13,871 nt of DNA from an uncultured Acidimicrobiaceae bacterium (GTDB lineage Bacteria > Actinomycetota > Acidimicrobiia > Acidimicrobiales > Ilumatobacteraceae). Positions 6,176-13,167 of the stretch are shown here, piece by piece. The notes below the pieces were generated by a model. That model saw only the letters and a list, made by a program, of their open reading frames with translations, did no database searches and had not been told where the DNA came from. Made by a program: the position numbers and the translations under genes. Location of the stretch: contig CAIXHI010000323.1 of the NCBI GenBank assembly GCA_903919215.1, positions 1 through 13,871 on the forward strand, given 5' to 3'. Numbering within the stretch: position 1 is the stretch's first letter; each line of letters starts with the position of its first letter.

Positions 6176-7447
6176 CTAGAGCGCGCCGGCGAACCAGGCT
6201 GACAGGCCATCGGCCAGCCACACCGGATCCTTGGTCCCGCACAGCTCGCGGGCGCTGTGCATGCTGAGTTGTGGTACGCCGACGTCGACGGTGGCGATGC
6301 CCAACCGCGTGGCGGTGATCGGGCCGATCGTGCTGCCGCAGGGCATGTTGTTGCGGCTGACGAACACCTGCCAGGGCACCCCGGCGGCATCGAAGACCCG
6401 CTGCGCGAGTGCCGCGGTGGCAGCCGAGGTGGCGTAACGCTGGTTGTGGTTCAGCTTGATCGCCGGACCCTGGTTCACCATCGGACGGTGGCCAGGTTCG
6501 TGGCGCTCGGGGTAGTTCGGGTGCACGCTGTGCGCGTTGTCGCACGAGAAGCAGGTGCTGGCCGCGAGTTGCGCCAGGTACTGCCCGCGGTGGGCATCGA
6601 ACGCCAACGCCAGCCGTTCCAGTGTGTGTTCGAGGAGCGGCCCGGCAGCGCCGGTGGTGCTCTCGGAGCCGACCTCCTCGTGGTCGAACAGGGCGATGAC
6701 CGCGGTGGCGCCGTCCGTGGGCGGAGCGGTGCAGATGGCAGCGGTTGCCGCCCAGCACGACACCTGGTTGTCGAGTCGGCCCGACGCCAGCAGATCTGCT
6801 GCTGGGCCGAGGAGTGCCGCGGCGGTGATGTCGTACAAGCACAGATCCCAGGTGGCGATGTCTGTCGCGCCGACACCGGCTTGCACTGCGAGCCATTCGC
6901 GGAACTCGCCGTCGCCTGACGTGCCGACACCCCACACCGGTGTGAGGTGCTGCTGCTTGTCGAGGATCACGCCCTTCTCATTGACCTCGCGGTCGAGGTG
7001 GATCGCCAACTGCGGCACGCGTGCTACGGGCGAATCGACCCGTACGAGCGAGGTGCAGCCGTCGGCCAGCACGATGTGACCGGCGATGCCGAGGTCGCGG
7101 TCAAGCCACGAGTTCAACAACGCGCCGCCGTACACCTCCACCGCGAGTTGCTTCCACCCGAGGGCACCCGTGTCGGGTCGCGGCTTGACGTGCAGTCCCG
7201 GCGAGTCGGTGTGTGCGCCGACGATTCGCAGTGGTGAGGTTGGCCCAGCGTTCGCGCCTCGGCTCCAGGCGACCAGCGCTCCGCCGCGCACGACATACCC
7301 GCGTGCGGGAAGCTCAGCCCATGCAGCGGTCTCGTCGACTGCGGCGAACCCTGCGGCCTGCAGTCTGGCGACAGTGGATGCGACCGCATGCCACGGCGAC
7401 GGCGAGCCATCGAGATAGTCGATGAGGTCGTGTAGTTGCGCGCTCAT
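6176..7447 (-). CDS. apeB: M18 family aminopeptidase
   Basis: The 423-residue enzyme is a cytoplasmic metallo-aminopeptidase of the M18 (aspartyl aminopeptidase) family, which removes N-terminal residues from peptides. All five expected metal ligands can be placed: His 79 in GAHTDSP, Asp 226 in RLDNQ, Glu 257/258 in DHEEVGSE, Asp 303 in SCDNAHSVHPN and His 397 in MHSARE. VGTSGD (174-179), NHNQRYAT (333-340) and NMPCGSTIGP (367-376) are further family blocks. The length is normal. The ATG overlaps the stop of the upstream phosphatase-family gene (ATGA), so the two are co-translated from a promoter near 8067. True aspartyl specificity cannot be read from the sequence; ApeB-type annotation rests on family membership. 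Confidence 0.93.
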   Translation of the reverse strand: MSAQLHDLIDYLDGSPSPWHAVASTVARLQAAGFAAVDETAAWAELPARGYVVRGGALVAWSRGANAGPTSPLRIVGAHTDSPGLHVKPRPDTGALGWKQLAVEVYGGALLNSWLDRDLGIAGHIVLADGCTSLVRVDSPVARVPQLAIHLDREVNEKGVILDKQQHLTPVWGVGTSGDGEFREWLAVQAGVGATDIATWDLCLYDITAAALLGPAADLLASGRLDNQVSCWAATAAICTAPPTDGATAVIALFDHEEVGSESTTGAAGPLLEHTLERLALAFDAHRGQYLAQLAASTCFSCDNAHSVHPNYPERHEPGHRPMVNQGPAIKLNHNQRYATSAATAALAQRVFDAAGVPWQVFVSRNNMPCGSTIGPITATRLGIATVDVGVPQLSMHSARELCGTKDPVWLADGLSAWFAGAL

Positions 7448-8067
7448 CCCTGCTGCACCAAACCCATCGGCAGACCGGTTCCGCGCAGGTGCGATGTCTC
7501 GTTCATAGTGACGACGTTACGGTGCCCGCGGCGCGAGGCGGCGACGCGGTGGATGCTGGTGTAGTTGGGATAGAACAGCGACTGCTTCGGCCCCAGCCCG
7601 AGGATGTGGGCGAGGTACATGTTGATCACGCCGCCATGGCATGTGACGGCGATGCGCTGACCCGGGTGTGCATCGATCAACCCCTCGACCGCGGCGACGA
7701 CGCGGTGCTGGAACTGCTCGAGCGACTCTTCGCCCCCCACCCAATCGCCGCGCACCATCGCCGCCCAACGTGGGTCGTTGGTGGCCTTCAGTTCTTCGAT
7801 GGGCACATACTCGCTGGAGTTGCGATCGGACTCGGCGACGTCGTCGACCACCGTGATCGGCAGTCCCTTGGCCTCGGAGAGGGGCAACGCCGTCTGGCGC
7901 GCCCGTCGCAGCGGGCTGCTGTAGATCGCATCGATCGGTTCCGAGTCCAGATACCGGGCAAGGTGGCGAGCCTGTTCGAGCCCGGCAGGTGCGAGCTCGG
8001 GGTCGGCGATTCCCTCGCTCAACTCACGTCGTACTGGTAGACCATGTCGTATCAACATCAACTCCAT
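7444..8067 (-). CDS. Histidine phosphatase family protein
   Basis: The 207-residue protein belongs to the phosphoglycerate-mutase-like histidine phosphatase superfamily. LIRHG (5-9) carries the phospho-accepting His 8 and Arg 7. SSPLRRARQTA (50-60) gives the second phosphate-binding Arg, and TCHGGV (142-147) provides His 144. The acid residue is probably in the stretch around VAESDR (77-82). Members dephosphorylate sugar phosphates, nucleotides or cofactors such as alpha-ribazole phosphate; the substrate here is unknown. The reading frame is open far upstream, but that part runs antisense to pyruvate kinase. ATG 8067 sits four codons before the RHG motif and is the natural start; ATG 8058 is a second possibility. 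The gene is divergent from pyk with only 19 bp between start codons. Confidence 0.86.
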   Translation of the reverse strand: MELMLIRHGLPVRRELSEGIADPELAPAGLEQARHLARYLDSEPIDAIYSSPLRRARQTALPLSEAKGLPITVVDDVAESDRNSSEYVPIEELKATNDPRWAAMVRGDWVGGEESLEQFQHRVVAAVEGLIDAHPGQRIAVTCHGGVINMYLAHILGLGPKQSLFYPNYTSIHRVAASRRGHRNVVTMNETSHLRGTGLPMGLVQQG

Positions 8068-8086
8068 GCCGACTAGATAAGCAGCT
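8068..8086. promoter_or_regulatory. 19-bp divergent promoter gap, both starts probably leaderless
   Basis: Only 19 bp separate the ATG of the phosphatase-family gene (minus) from that of pyruvate kinase (plus). The hexamer TAGATA (8074-8079; TATCTA on the other strand) lies 7 nt before the pyk ATG and 6 nt before the opposite ATG, the distance expected for a -10 element of a leaderless message. Neither reading ends in the usual T of TANNNT, and no ribosome binding site fits in the gap for either gene. The promoter assignment is therefore tentative, although the spacing itself is certain. Confidence 0.35.
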
Positions 8087-9535
8087 ATGACCGCGTACAC
8101 CGAGACCCGCACGAAGATTGTCGCCACTCTGGGACCGGCCAGCCAGTCACCCGAGGTGCTCGACGAGTTACTGCTCGCCGGAACCGACGTGGTGCGCCTG
8201 AACCTCAGCCATGGGACGTTGGAGGAACACCTCGGTCGCCTTCGCGATGTGCGGGCATCGGCGCAACGCACGGGCAGGGTGTGTGCTGTCCTGGCTGATC
8301 TACCCGGCCCGAAGGTCCGATCGGGGGCGTTCCCGCAGGGTGGTTGCGATTTGGTCGGTGGAGCCAACGTGCAGCTCACCCCGGCCGAGGGGGCGTCGAC
8401 GGGTGAGCTGATCACGGTCGACTACCCGACACTGCTCGATGATCTGCAACCGGGTGACCGGGTGGTGCTCGGAGACGGAGCGATCAGCCTGCGGGTCGAC
8501 GCCGTCGGCGCCGAACGAGTGACCTGTCAAGTGCTGACTGGTGGCTTCGTGCAGGGTCGCCCCGGCGTGCATCTGCCGTCCGAGCGACTTCGTCTGACGA
8601 CACCCACGGAGGAAGACCTGCGCCTCGGCGCCGCAATGGCCGAGGCCGGCGTCGACTTCCTCGCCGTGTCGTTCGTACGCGCAGCGCACGATCTGCGCGT
8701 GGTGCGCGAAGCGATCCTGCCGCACGCCACGCGCCTGGTGGCCAAGATCGAGACGATGCCCGCCGTGCAGGCTCTGGAGGAGATCGCCGCCGAGGCCGAC
8801 GCTGTCATGGTGGCTCGCGGCGACCTGGGGATCGAGTGCCCGCTGGAGGATGTGCCGCACCTGCAGAAGCGGATCATCCGCCACTGTGTGGAGGTTGGGG
8901 TTCCAGTCATCACCGCCACCCAGATGATGGAGAGCATGATCACGTCGCCGTCGCCCACACGCGCCGAGGTCAGCGACATCGCCAACGCAGTGTTCGACGG
9001 AACAGACGCGCTGATGCTGTCGGCCGAGACGGCGGTCGGTGTCGACCCGCCCGCAGTGGTGCGCACGATGAACCGCATCGCCGCTCGCGCCGAGCGCGAG
9101 GCGAGCTATTCCCAATGGGCATCGCGGCTGGGTCGCATCCAACGCGGCCAATGGCCCGAGGGCCCCGACCGGATCACGATGGCCATCACCCACGCGGCTG
9201 GGATGGCAGCAGTCGATGCCGGTGCCACGGCGATCCTGTGCTGCACACGCACGGGCCGCACCGCGCTGGCGATGGCCAGGTTTCGCCCGGTGCCGTTACT
9301 GATCGGCCTGTCGCCCGATCCTGTCACCGTGCGCACGATGGCGCTCAGTTGGGGTGTGCGGTCGTTGGAGGTGGGCACCTATCACACCACCGATGACCTG
9401 GTGTGGTACGCCGTGGAGCGGGCGGTGCATGCCGGGCTGATCGGCTCGGGCGACACGGTGCTGGTACTCGCTGGCGCTCCTGATCGCCCCAGTGGCGCCA
9501 GCACCGATGTGCTGCGTATCGTGCGCGTCGCATGA
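8087..9535 (+). CDS. pyk: Pyruvate kinase
   Basis: The 482-residue enzyme converts phosphoenolpyruvate and ADP to pyruvate and ATP, the last step of glycolysis. Domain A starts at RTKIVATLGPAS (8-19), with the substrate-binding VVRLNLSHG (35-43). The mobile B domain spans about 74-170. The catalytic core has VAKIET (218-223) with Lys 220 and the metal ligand Glu 222, RGDLGIE (244-250) with Asp 246, ITATQMMESM (275-284) and PTRAEVSDIANAVFDGTDALMLSAETA (290-316). The C domain fills about 350-482 and would hold any allosteric site. Length and motif order are normal. The start is clear because conserved sequence begins at residue 8. The stop overlaps the ATG of the following hydrolase gene. Confidence 0.96.
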   Translation: MTAYTETRTKIVATLGPASQSPEVLDELLLAGTDVVRLNLSHGTLEEHLGRLRDVRASAQRTGRVCAVLADLPGPKVRSGAFPQGGCDLVGGANVQLTPAEGASTGELITVDYPTLLDDLQPGDRVVLGDGAISLRVDAVGAERVTCQVLTGGFVQGRPGVHLPSERLRLTTPTEEDLRLGAAMAEAGVDFLAVSFVRAAHDLRVVREAILPHATRLVAKIETMPAVQALEEIAAEADAVMVARGDLGIECPLEDVPHLQKRIIRHCVEVGVPVITATQMMESMITSPSPTRAEVSDIANAVFDGTDALMLSAETAVGVDPPAVVRTMNRIAARAEREASYSQWASRLGRIQRGQWPEGPDRITMAITHAAGMAAVDAGATAILCCTRTGRTALAMARFRPVPLLIGLSPDPVTVRTMALSWGVRSLEVGTYHTTDDLVWYAVERAVHAGLIGSGDTVLVLAGAPDRPSGASTDVLRIVRVA

Positions 9536-10323
9536 CGCGCCACCCGCAGGGCTACACCGCACCGATCCACTCCGAGGAGGCAGGTGATCCGCAGCACCCG
9601 TTGGTGGCGCTCGTGCATGGGGCGATGGATCGCTCGGCTGGCATGCTGCGGCTCAGCCGCCGCCTCGACCACGACTTTCGCGTGTTGCGCTACGACCGCC
9701 GCGGGTACGGGCGGTCAGTGCCGCACCTCGGCCCGTTCGACATGGGGTCCCAGGTCGACGATCTGGTGGCGCTCCTGGCTGGTCGACCGGCTGTGGTCAT
9801 CGGCCATTCGTACGGTGGGAACGTGGCGCTCGCCGCAGCAGCGCTGCACCCGGAACTGGTGCTCGGTGTCGCAATCTACGAGACCCCCCTGTCGTGGGAG
9901 CCGTGGTGGTCGGGTGCCAGCACCGGAGCCTCGGCCGTGGAGCGGGCCAGCGACCCGGCGGCGGCTGCAGAGGATTTCATGCGGCGTGTCGTCGGCGACG
10001 AACGCTGGGAAGCGCTGCCCGAGCGAACTCGCGCAACTCGGCGCACCGAGGGACTCGCGATGGTGTCGGAACTCGCCGATCTGCGATCACAGCGACCGTG
10101 GAACCCGGACGAGATCAGCGTGCCGGTCTGGCTGGGGTACGGCTCGGACGCACTGCCGCAACACCGCAGAGGGATGCCATACGCCGCATCGCTGATCTCC
10201 CGTGCTCACCTCGTGGAACTGGACGGGTGTGGCCACATGGCGCCGAACACCCATCCGGACATGTTCCGCCACCTGCTGGTCGATCCGCTGCTGCATGAGC
10301 TGGGACTGCTGGGGGACAGCTGA
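9532..10323 (+). CDS. Alpha/beta hydrolase
   Basis: The 263-residue protein is an alpha/beta hydrolase fused to no other domain. It shows the oxyanion motif HGAMD (29-33), RYDRRGYGRS (53-62), the nucleophile elbow GHSYGG with Ser 93 (91-96), an acid in YGSDALP (Asp 206) and the catalytic His 235 in GCGHMAPNTHPD. A lid segment rich in Trp (SWEPWWSG, 121-128) covers the active site region and may define a hydrophobic substrate pocket. No signal peptide is seen. Its ATG overlaps the pyk TGA, so it is translated together with pyruvate kinase. I see no metabolic reason for this pairing. It is not closely similar to the other hydrolase at 2540-3226 beyond the shared fold motifs. It converges on the small membrane-protein gene with a 4-bp gap. 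Confidence 0.85.
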   Translation: MTRHPQGYTAPIHSEEAGDPQHPLVALVHGAMDRSAGMLRLSRRLDHDFRVLRYDRRGYGRSVPHLGPFDMGSQVDDLVALLAGRPAVVIGHSYGGNVALAAAALHPELVLGVAIYETPLSWEPWWSGASTGASAVERASDPAAAAEDFMRRVVGDERWEALPERTRATRRTEGLAMVSELADLRSQRPWNPDEISVPVWLGYGSDALPQHRRGMPYAASLISRAHLVELDGCGHMAPNTHPDMFRHLLVDPLLHELGLLGDS

Positions 10324-10327
10324 CCGG

Positions 10328-10609
10328 CTAGCCGTCGAGGCCGGGCACCTTGACGGTCTTGCCGAAGAACGTGCACGACACACCGCTCTTGTCGCCGGCC
10401 TCGATCTTGGCCTTCTCGCGATCGGCGCAATCCTGCAGGCTCGCGCGCTGGCTGTAGACGGCCGCTGCCAAGCCGAGCATCAGCACGATCACGATGACCT
10501 TGGTGACGACCGTCTTGATCAGCCACGCCGACAGGATGCTGATCAGGACGAAGCCGCCAGCGATGGCGATGGCGGCGGTCTTCGCGGTTTCCAGGCTGAG
10601 TCCGAACAT
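10328..10609 (-). CDS. Small two-helix membrane protein with a cysteine pair
   Basis: The 93-residue protein is unrecognised. Two hydrophobic segments follow a short N-terminus: about 11-30 (TAAIAIAGGFVLISILSAWL) and about 34-53 (VVTKVIVIVLMLGLAAAVYS). They are joined by a very short turn with a lysine on each side. A hydrophilic tail of about 40 residues follows, with Cys 61 and Cys 79, which could form a disulfide if the tail is outside the membrane. The tail ends FFGKTVKVPGLDG. The frame is open further upstream but runs antisense to the DUF3151 gene. ATG 10609 is preferred because a perfect TAGGGT hexamer lies 7 nt before it, as for a leaderless gene. Function unknown; nothing suggests a holin or toxin beyond small size. 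Confidence 0.65.
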   Translation of the reverse strand: MFGLSLETAKTAAIAIAGGFVLISILSAWLIKTVVTKVIVIVLMLGLAAAVYSQRASLQDCADREKAKIEAGDKSGVSCTFFGKTVKVPGLDG

Positions 10610-10639
10610 GACGGGAACCCTAGGTCGTAGGGTGGCTCC
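10610..10639. promoter_or_regulatory. Mirror-image bidirectional leaderless promoter
   Basis: The 30-bp gap between two divergent start codons contains ACCCTA (10617-10622) and TAGGGT (10628-10633), the same -10-like hexamer on opposite strands, 5 bp apart. The minus copy lies 7 nt before the ATG at 10609 and the plus copy 6 nt before the GTG at 10640. Both fit TANNNT, and neither gene has a ribosome binding site. This strongly suggests leaderless transcripts in both directions. The two polymerase sites overlap, so the genes may be mutually exclusive or transcribed in alternation. Confidence 0.55.
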
Positions 10640-11074
10640 GTGAGTGACCACCCCGTTCCCTTCTCGCCGCAAGGCCCGCCGCGCACTGTATTGCCCGAAG
10701 AGTCGGCCGAGGTGCGCCACGCCTTGGCCCAGCTTCGCGACCTGACCGCGGGAGAGAGCAAGCACGCTGCTGCGGCAGTCGTGGCTGCGAACCCCCGCTC
10801 GCTGCTGGCCTGGTGTGCACTCGGCGACCACGCCACTGACACCGTCGAGCGCTACGCGGCGTACCGCGTTGGGTACCACCGCGGTCTCGATACGTTGCGG
10901 GCCAGTGGGTGGCGCGGGTCGGGGTATGTGCGTTGGGCCGATGAGACCAACCGCGGCTTTCTCGGGTGTCTGCGAGGCTTGAAGGCAATGGCCGAGGTGA
11001 TCGGCGAGACCGACGAGGTCGAACGCATCGGTGTCTTCCTCTTTCAACTCGACCCCACTGGTGGCGCCGCCTGA
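10640..11074 (+). CDS. DUF3151 family protein
   Basis: The 144-residue protein matches the DUF3151 family as I remember it, which is common in actinobacteria and has no assigned function. The conserved helical part includes NPRSLLAWCALGDHA (51-65), YRVGYHRGLDTLRASGWRGSG (75-95), VRWADETNRGFLGCLRGL (97-114) and IGETDEVER (121-129). The arrangement resembles a short tetratricopeptide-like helical repeat, which would suggest protein binding; this is inference. The N-terminal 20 residues are proline-rich and probably disordered. The start is GTG 10640, 6 nt after a TAGGGT hexamer and therefore probably leaderless. It heads a four-gene run with mobA, a rhodanese gene and RNase D, with 5 bp before mobA. 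Confidence 0.85.
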   Translation: MSDHPVPFSPQGPPRTVLPEESAEVRHALAQLRDLTAGESKHAAAAVVAANPRSLLAWCALGDHATDTVERYAAYRVGYHRGLDTLRASGWRGSGYVRWADETNRGFLGCLRGLKAMAEVIGETDEVERIGVFLFQLDPTGGAA

Positions 11075-11079
11075 ACACG

Positions 11080-11640
11080 ATGGGCGCGCCGGTCGGGGCC
11101 GTGTTGTGCGGCGGGGCCAGTCGCCGGATGGGTCGCGACAAGGCGTTCGTCGAATACGACGGCGTCGCCATGGCGGTGCGCGTGGCGGCCACGTTGAGCG
11201 CCGCCGGCTGTGGCACGGTCGTCGCAATCGGGGGTGACGTCGCCGCGCTGACAAGCGTGGGCCTGACATGTGTCGAGGATGAGTTCCCCGGTGAGGGGCC
11301 GCTCGGGGGAGTGATCACCGCCTTGCGTCAGTTCCCGGACGCTCCGGCCGTGATGATCGTGGCATGTGATCTCCCGCTGCTGACGCCCGCCACCGTGCGC
11401 ACAGTGTTGGGGAGTCTGGCCAGTGCCGACCGGGCAGTGATGGTGTCGATGGCCCGCACCGACCGTGCCGAGCCGATGTGCGCGGCCTGGCGACCAACGG
11501 CGTTGGCTGCGTTGGAGTCAGCGATGAGTGCAGGCGAACGTCGACTCCACATGGCTGCACAGAGCGTGGGCGCGGTGCAATCGGTGGTTCCGGCAGGCGA
11601 TCTGACGAATGTCAACACGCCCGGCGACCTGCCCCAGTAG
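11080..11640 (+). CDS. mobA: Molybdenum cofactor guanylyltransferase (MobA-like NTP transferase)
   Basis: The 186-residue protein has the nucleotidyltransferase fold of MobA, which attaches GMP from GTP to molybdopterin to make the guanine dinucleotide cofactor. The signature LCGGASRRMGRDKA (9-22) binds GTP. VEDEFPGEGPLGGVITAL (65-82) holds the GPLGG turn, ACDLPLL (95-101) gives the metal-binding Asp 97, and LTNVNTPGDL (175-184) is the conserved C-terminal asparagine block. Length is typical. The ATG at 11080 is 5 bp after the DUF3151 stop and begins directly at the Rossmann strand; the longer frame upstream overlaps DUF3151. No other molybdopterin gene is in the window, so the enzyme may act in an unlinked pathway. 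A related NTP-transferase with another acceptor is possible. Confidence 0.87.
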   Translation: MGAPVGAVLCGGASRRMGRDKAFVEYDGVAMAVRVAATLSAAGCGTVVAIGGDVAALTSVGLTCVEDEFPGEGPLGGVITALRQFPDAPAVMIVACDLPLLTPATVRTVLGSLASADRAVMVSMARTDRAEPMCAAWRPTALAALESAMSAGERRLHMAAQSVGAVQSVVPAGDLTNVNTPGDLPQ

Positions 11641-11651
11641 CGTTCACGCCC

Positions 11652-11975
11652 ATGCCGATCCCCGAAATCAGCGTTGACGAGTTGGAAACGGCCCTCGCCG
11701 CTGGCGCTCGCCTCCTCGATGTCCGTGAGACGGACGAATACGTAGCTGGTCATGTGGGCAGCGCCGTCCATATCGCTCTTGCGACGGTGCCCCAGAACGT
11801 CGACGCCTTCCGTGGCGACGGTCCTGCGTACGTCATCTGTAAGGCCGGGGGACGCAGCCTCAAGGCATGCGAGTTCTTGGCCGAACAGGGTCTCGAAGTG
11901 ATCAACGTCGCCGGTGGCACCATGCAGTGGGTCGCCAGTGGCCGCCCCGTGGTGACGGGAAGCGCCCCCGAGTGA
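11652..11975 (+). CDS. Rhodanese-like domain protein
   Basis: The 107-residue single-domain protein has the rhodanese fold: LLDVRETDEYVAGHVGSAVHI (21-41) is the CH2A-like block. YVICKAGGRS (60-69) contains the active-site loop CKAGGRS with catalytic Cys 63. VAGGTMQWVASGRPV (86-100) is the C-terminal block. With the cysteine present, it should be able to carry a persulfide and transfer sulfane sulfur to an acceptor; no partner is defined. The location after mobA is suggestive, because some molybdenum-cofactor steps need sulfur, but GE-type rhodaneses are common and promiscuous. The start is ATG 11652, 11 bp after the mobA stop, with no ribosome binding site. The mobA TAG stop forms a TAGCGT hexamer 8 nt before it, so a separate leaderless promoter is possible. 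Confidence 0.88.
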   Translation: MPIPEISVDELETALAAGARLLDVRETDEYVAGHVGSAVHIALATVPQNVDAFRGDGPAYVICKAGGRSLKACEFLAEQGLEVINVAGGTMQWVASGRPVVTGSAPE

Positions 11976-13129
11976 CGTATCGCTGGATCACCACGGACGC
12001 CGATCTCGTCGCTCACGTGGAGCGACTGTTGCAGCAACCCCGCTACGCACTCGACACCGAGTTCCACCGGGAGCGCACCTATTTCCCGAAGCTGGCCCTG
12101 CTGCAGATCGCCGATGCAGAGCAGATCGTGCTCATCGATCCGCTGGCCTGCGACCTGTCACCGCTGAAGGCGTTGTTCGAGAGCGAGGTGTTGGCCGTGC
12201 TGCATGCCGCCCAACAAGACCTCGATGTGCTCACGCATGCGTGCGGCGCCATACCCCGCCGGTTGTACGACACCCAACTGGCCGCAGGTTTCCTGGGCTA
12301 CAGCACACCGTCATTGGTGTCGCTGCTGCAGGCCGAGTTGAAGGTGCCAATGGCCAAGGGTGATCGACTCACCGACTGGCTGCGCCGCCCCCTCAGCGAC
12401 GAACAGTGCGACTACGCAGCCAGCGATGTCGCCCACCTGCTGCTGTTGCAGGACACGATCGAGGCCCAACTGGCCGCCGAGGGTCGTTCGGAGTGGGCCA
12501 GCGCGGCATGCGAAGAACTGCGCGTGAAGCCGGTCAGCGGTGTCGATCCCGGGATGGCGTGGTCGCGTCTGAAGGACGTCCGTGTGTTGAAGGCCAAGGC
12601 TCGTGGGGTGGCGCAGGCGGTGGCCGAATGGCGCGAGCGTCGGGCGATGTCGCTGGACTCGCCGGTGCGCCAGGTGCTTCCCGACCTGGCGGTGCTGGGC
12701 ATCGCTCAGAAACAGCCGCGCACGATCGCCGATCTGGCCCAGTGCCGCGGGGTCGACGACCGACACACACGGGGTACGGTCGGCAAGGAGCTGATTGCCG
12801 CTGTGGAGACCGGTCTGGCAGCGGAGGTCACCATGCCCGCAGCCGAGGGTGAAGAACTCGAACGGCACATGCGTCCGGCGGTCGCGCTGGTCTCGGCGTG
12901 GGTCGGCGAGGTCGCCCGCAAACAGCGTGTCGACGCTGCCCTGTTGGCCACCCGCACCGACCTCGTGTCGTTCCTGCGCGGCGACGAGACGTCGCGCCTG
13001 GCGCACGGTTGGCGCAACGAGTTTCTCGGCGATGGCATCCGCCGCCTCGTCGAGGGGCGTTCTGCGCTCACGTTCGATGGTCGCGGGGGACTGCGTCTGG
13101 TCGACGTGAGTCCCGAACCTGCCGCCTAG
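11972..13129 (+). CDS. rnd: Ribonuclease D family 3'-5' exonuclease
   Basis: The 385-residue protein combines a DEDDy exonuclease with HRDC domains. Exo I is ALDTEFHRERTYFPKLALLQIA (26-47) with Asp 28 and Glu 30. Exo II is HAAQQDLDVL (78-87) with Asp 83. Exo III is CDYAASDVAHLL (146-157) with the diagnostic Tyr 148 and Asp 152. A first HRDC region covers about 195-285 (VRQVLPDLAVLGIAQKQPRTIADLAQCRGVD is its core), and a second, weaker helical region about 295-370. RNase D trims the 3' ends of tRNAs and other structured RNAs. The GTG start overlaps the rhodanese stop (GTGA) and lies just before the first strand, YRWITTDADLVAHV. The last base is 22 bp from the convergent parA-family stop. It is the last gene of the DUF3151 run. 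Confidence 0.92.
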   Translation: MTYRWITTDADLVAHVERLLQQPRYALDTEFHRERTYFPKLALLQIADAEQIVLIDPLACDLSPLKALFESEVLAVLHAAQQDLDVLTHACGAIPRRLYDTQLAAGFLGYSTPSLVSLLQAELKVPMAKGDRLTDWLRRPLSDEQCDYAASDVAHLLLLQDTIEAQLAAEGRSEWASAACEELRVKPVSGVDPGMAWSRLKDVRVLKAKARGVAQAVAEWRERRAMSLDSPVRQVLPDLAVLGIAQKQPRTIADLAQCRGVDDRHTRGTVGKELIAAVETGLAAEVTMPAAEGEELERHMRPAVALVSAWVGEVARKQRVDAALLATRTDLVSFLRGDETSRLAHGWRNEFLGDGIRRLVEGRSALTFDGRGGLRLVDVSPEPAA

Positions 13130-13148
13130 GTGCAGTCAGTCCGCCTCG

Positions 13149-13167
13149 ATGCTCAGTCCTTGAGCAT
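13149..13167. terminator. Inverted repeat at the parA-like gene 3' end
   Basis: ATGCTCA (13149-13155) and TGAGCAT (13161-13167) form a perfect 7-bp stem with a 5-nt loop. The left arm includes the stop codon of the minus-strand ParA-family gene and lies about 20 nt after the RNase D stop. It could attenuate or end transcription arriving from either side, but there is no U-tract. Confidence 0.35.

Noticed and set aside
8068..8415. Upstream extension of the histidine-phosphatase-family frame
   Set aside because: It overlaps pyruvate kinase on the opposite strand, and the RHG motif belongs within the first ten residues.
10325..10334. Perfect 10-bp palindrome CGGCTAGCCG between convergent genes
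   Set aside because: Too short and without a loop to act as a terminator; probably incidental at the overlapping gene ends.
10610..11269. Upstream extension of the small membrane-protein frame
   Set aside because: It is antisense to DUF3151 and mobA and carries no recognisable sequence.
12311..13006. 231-codon minus-strand open frame opposite RNase D
   Set aside because: Shadow of the exonuclease and HRDC coding sequence; no start signal or domain.
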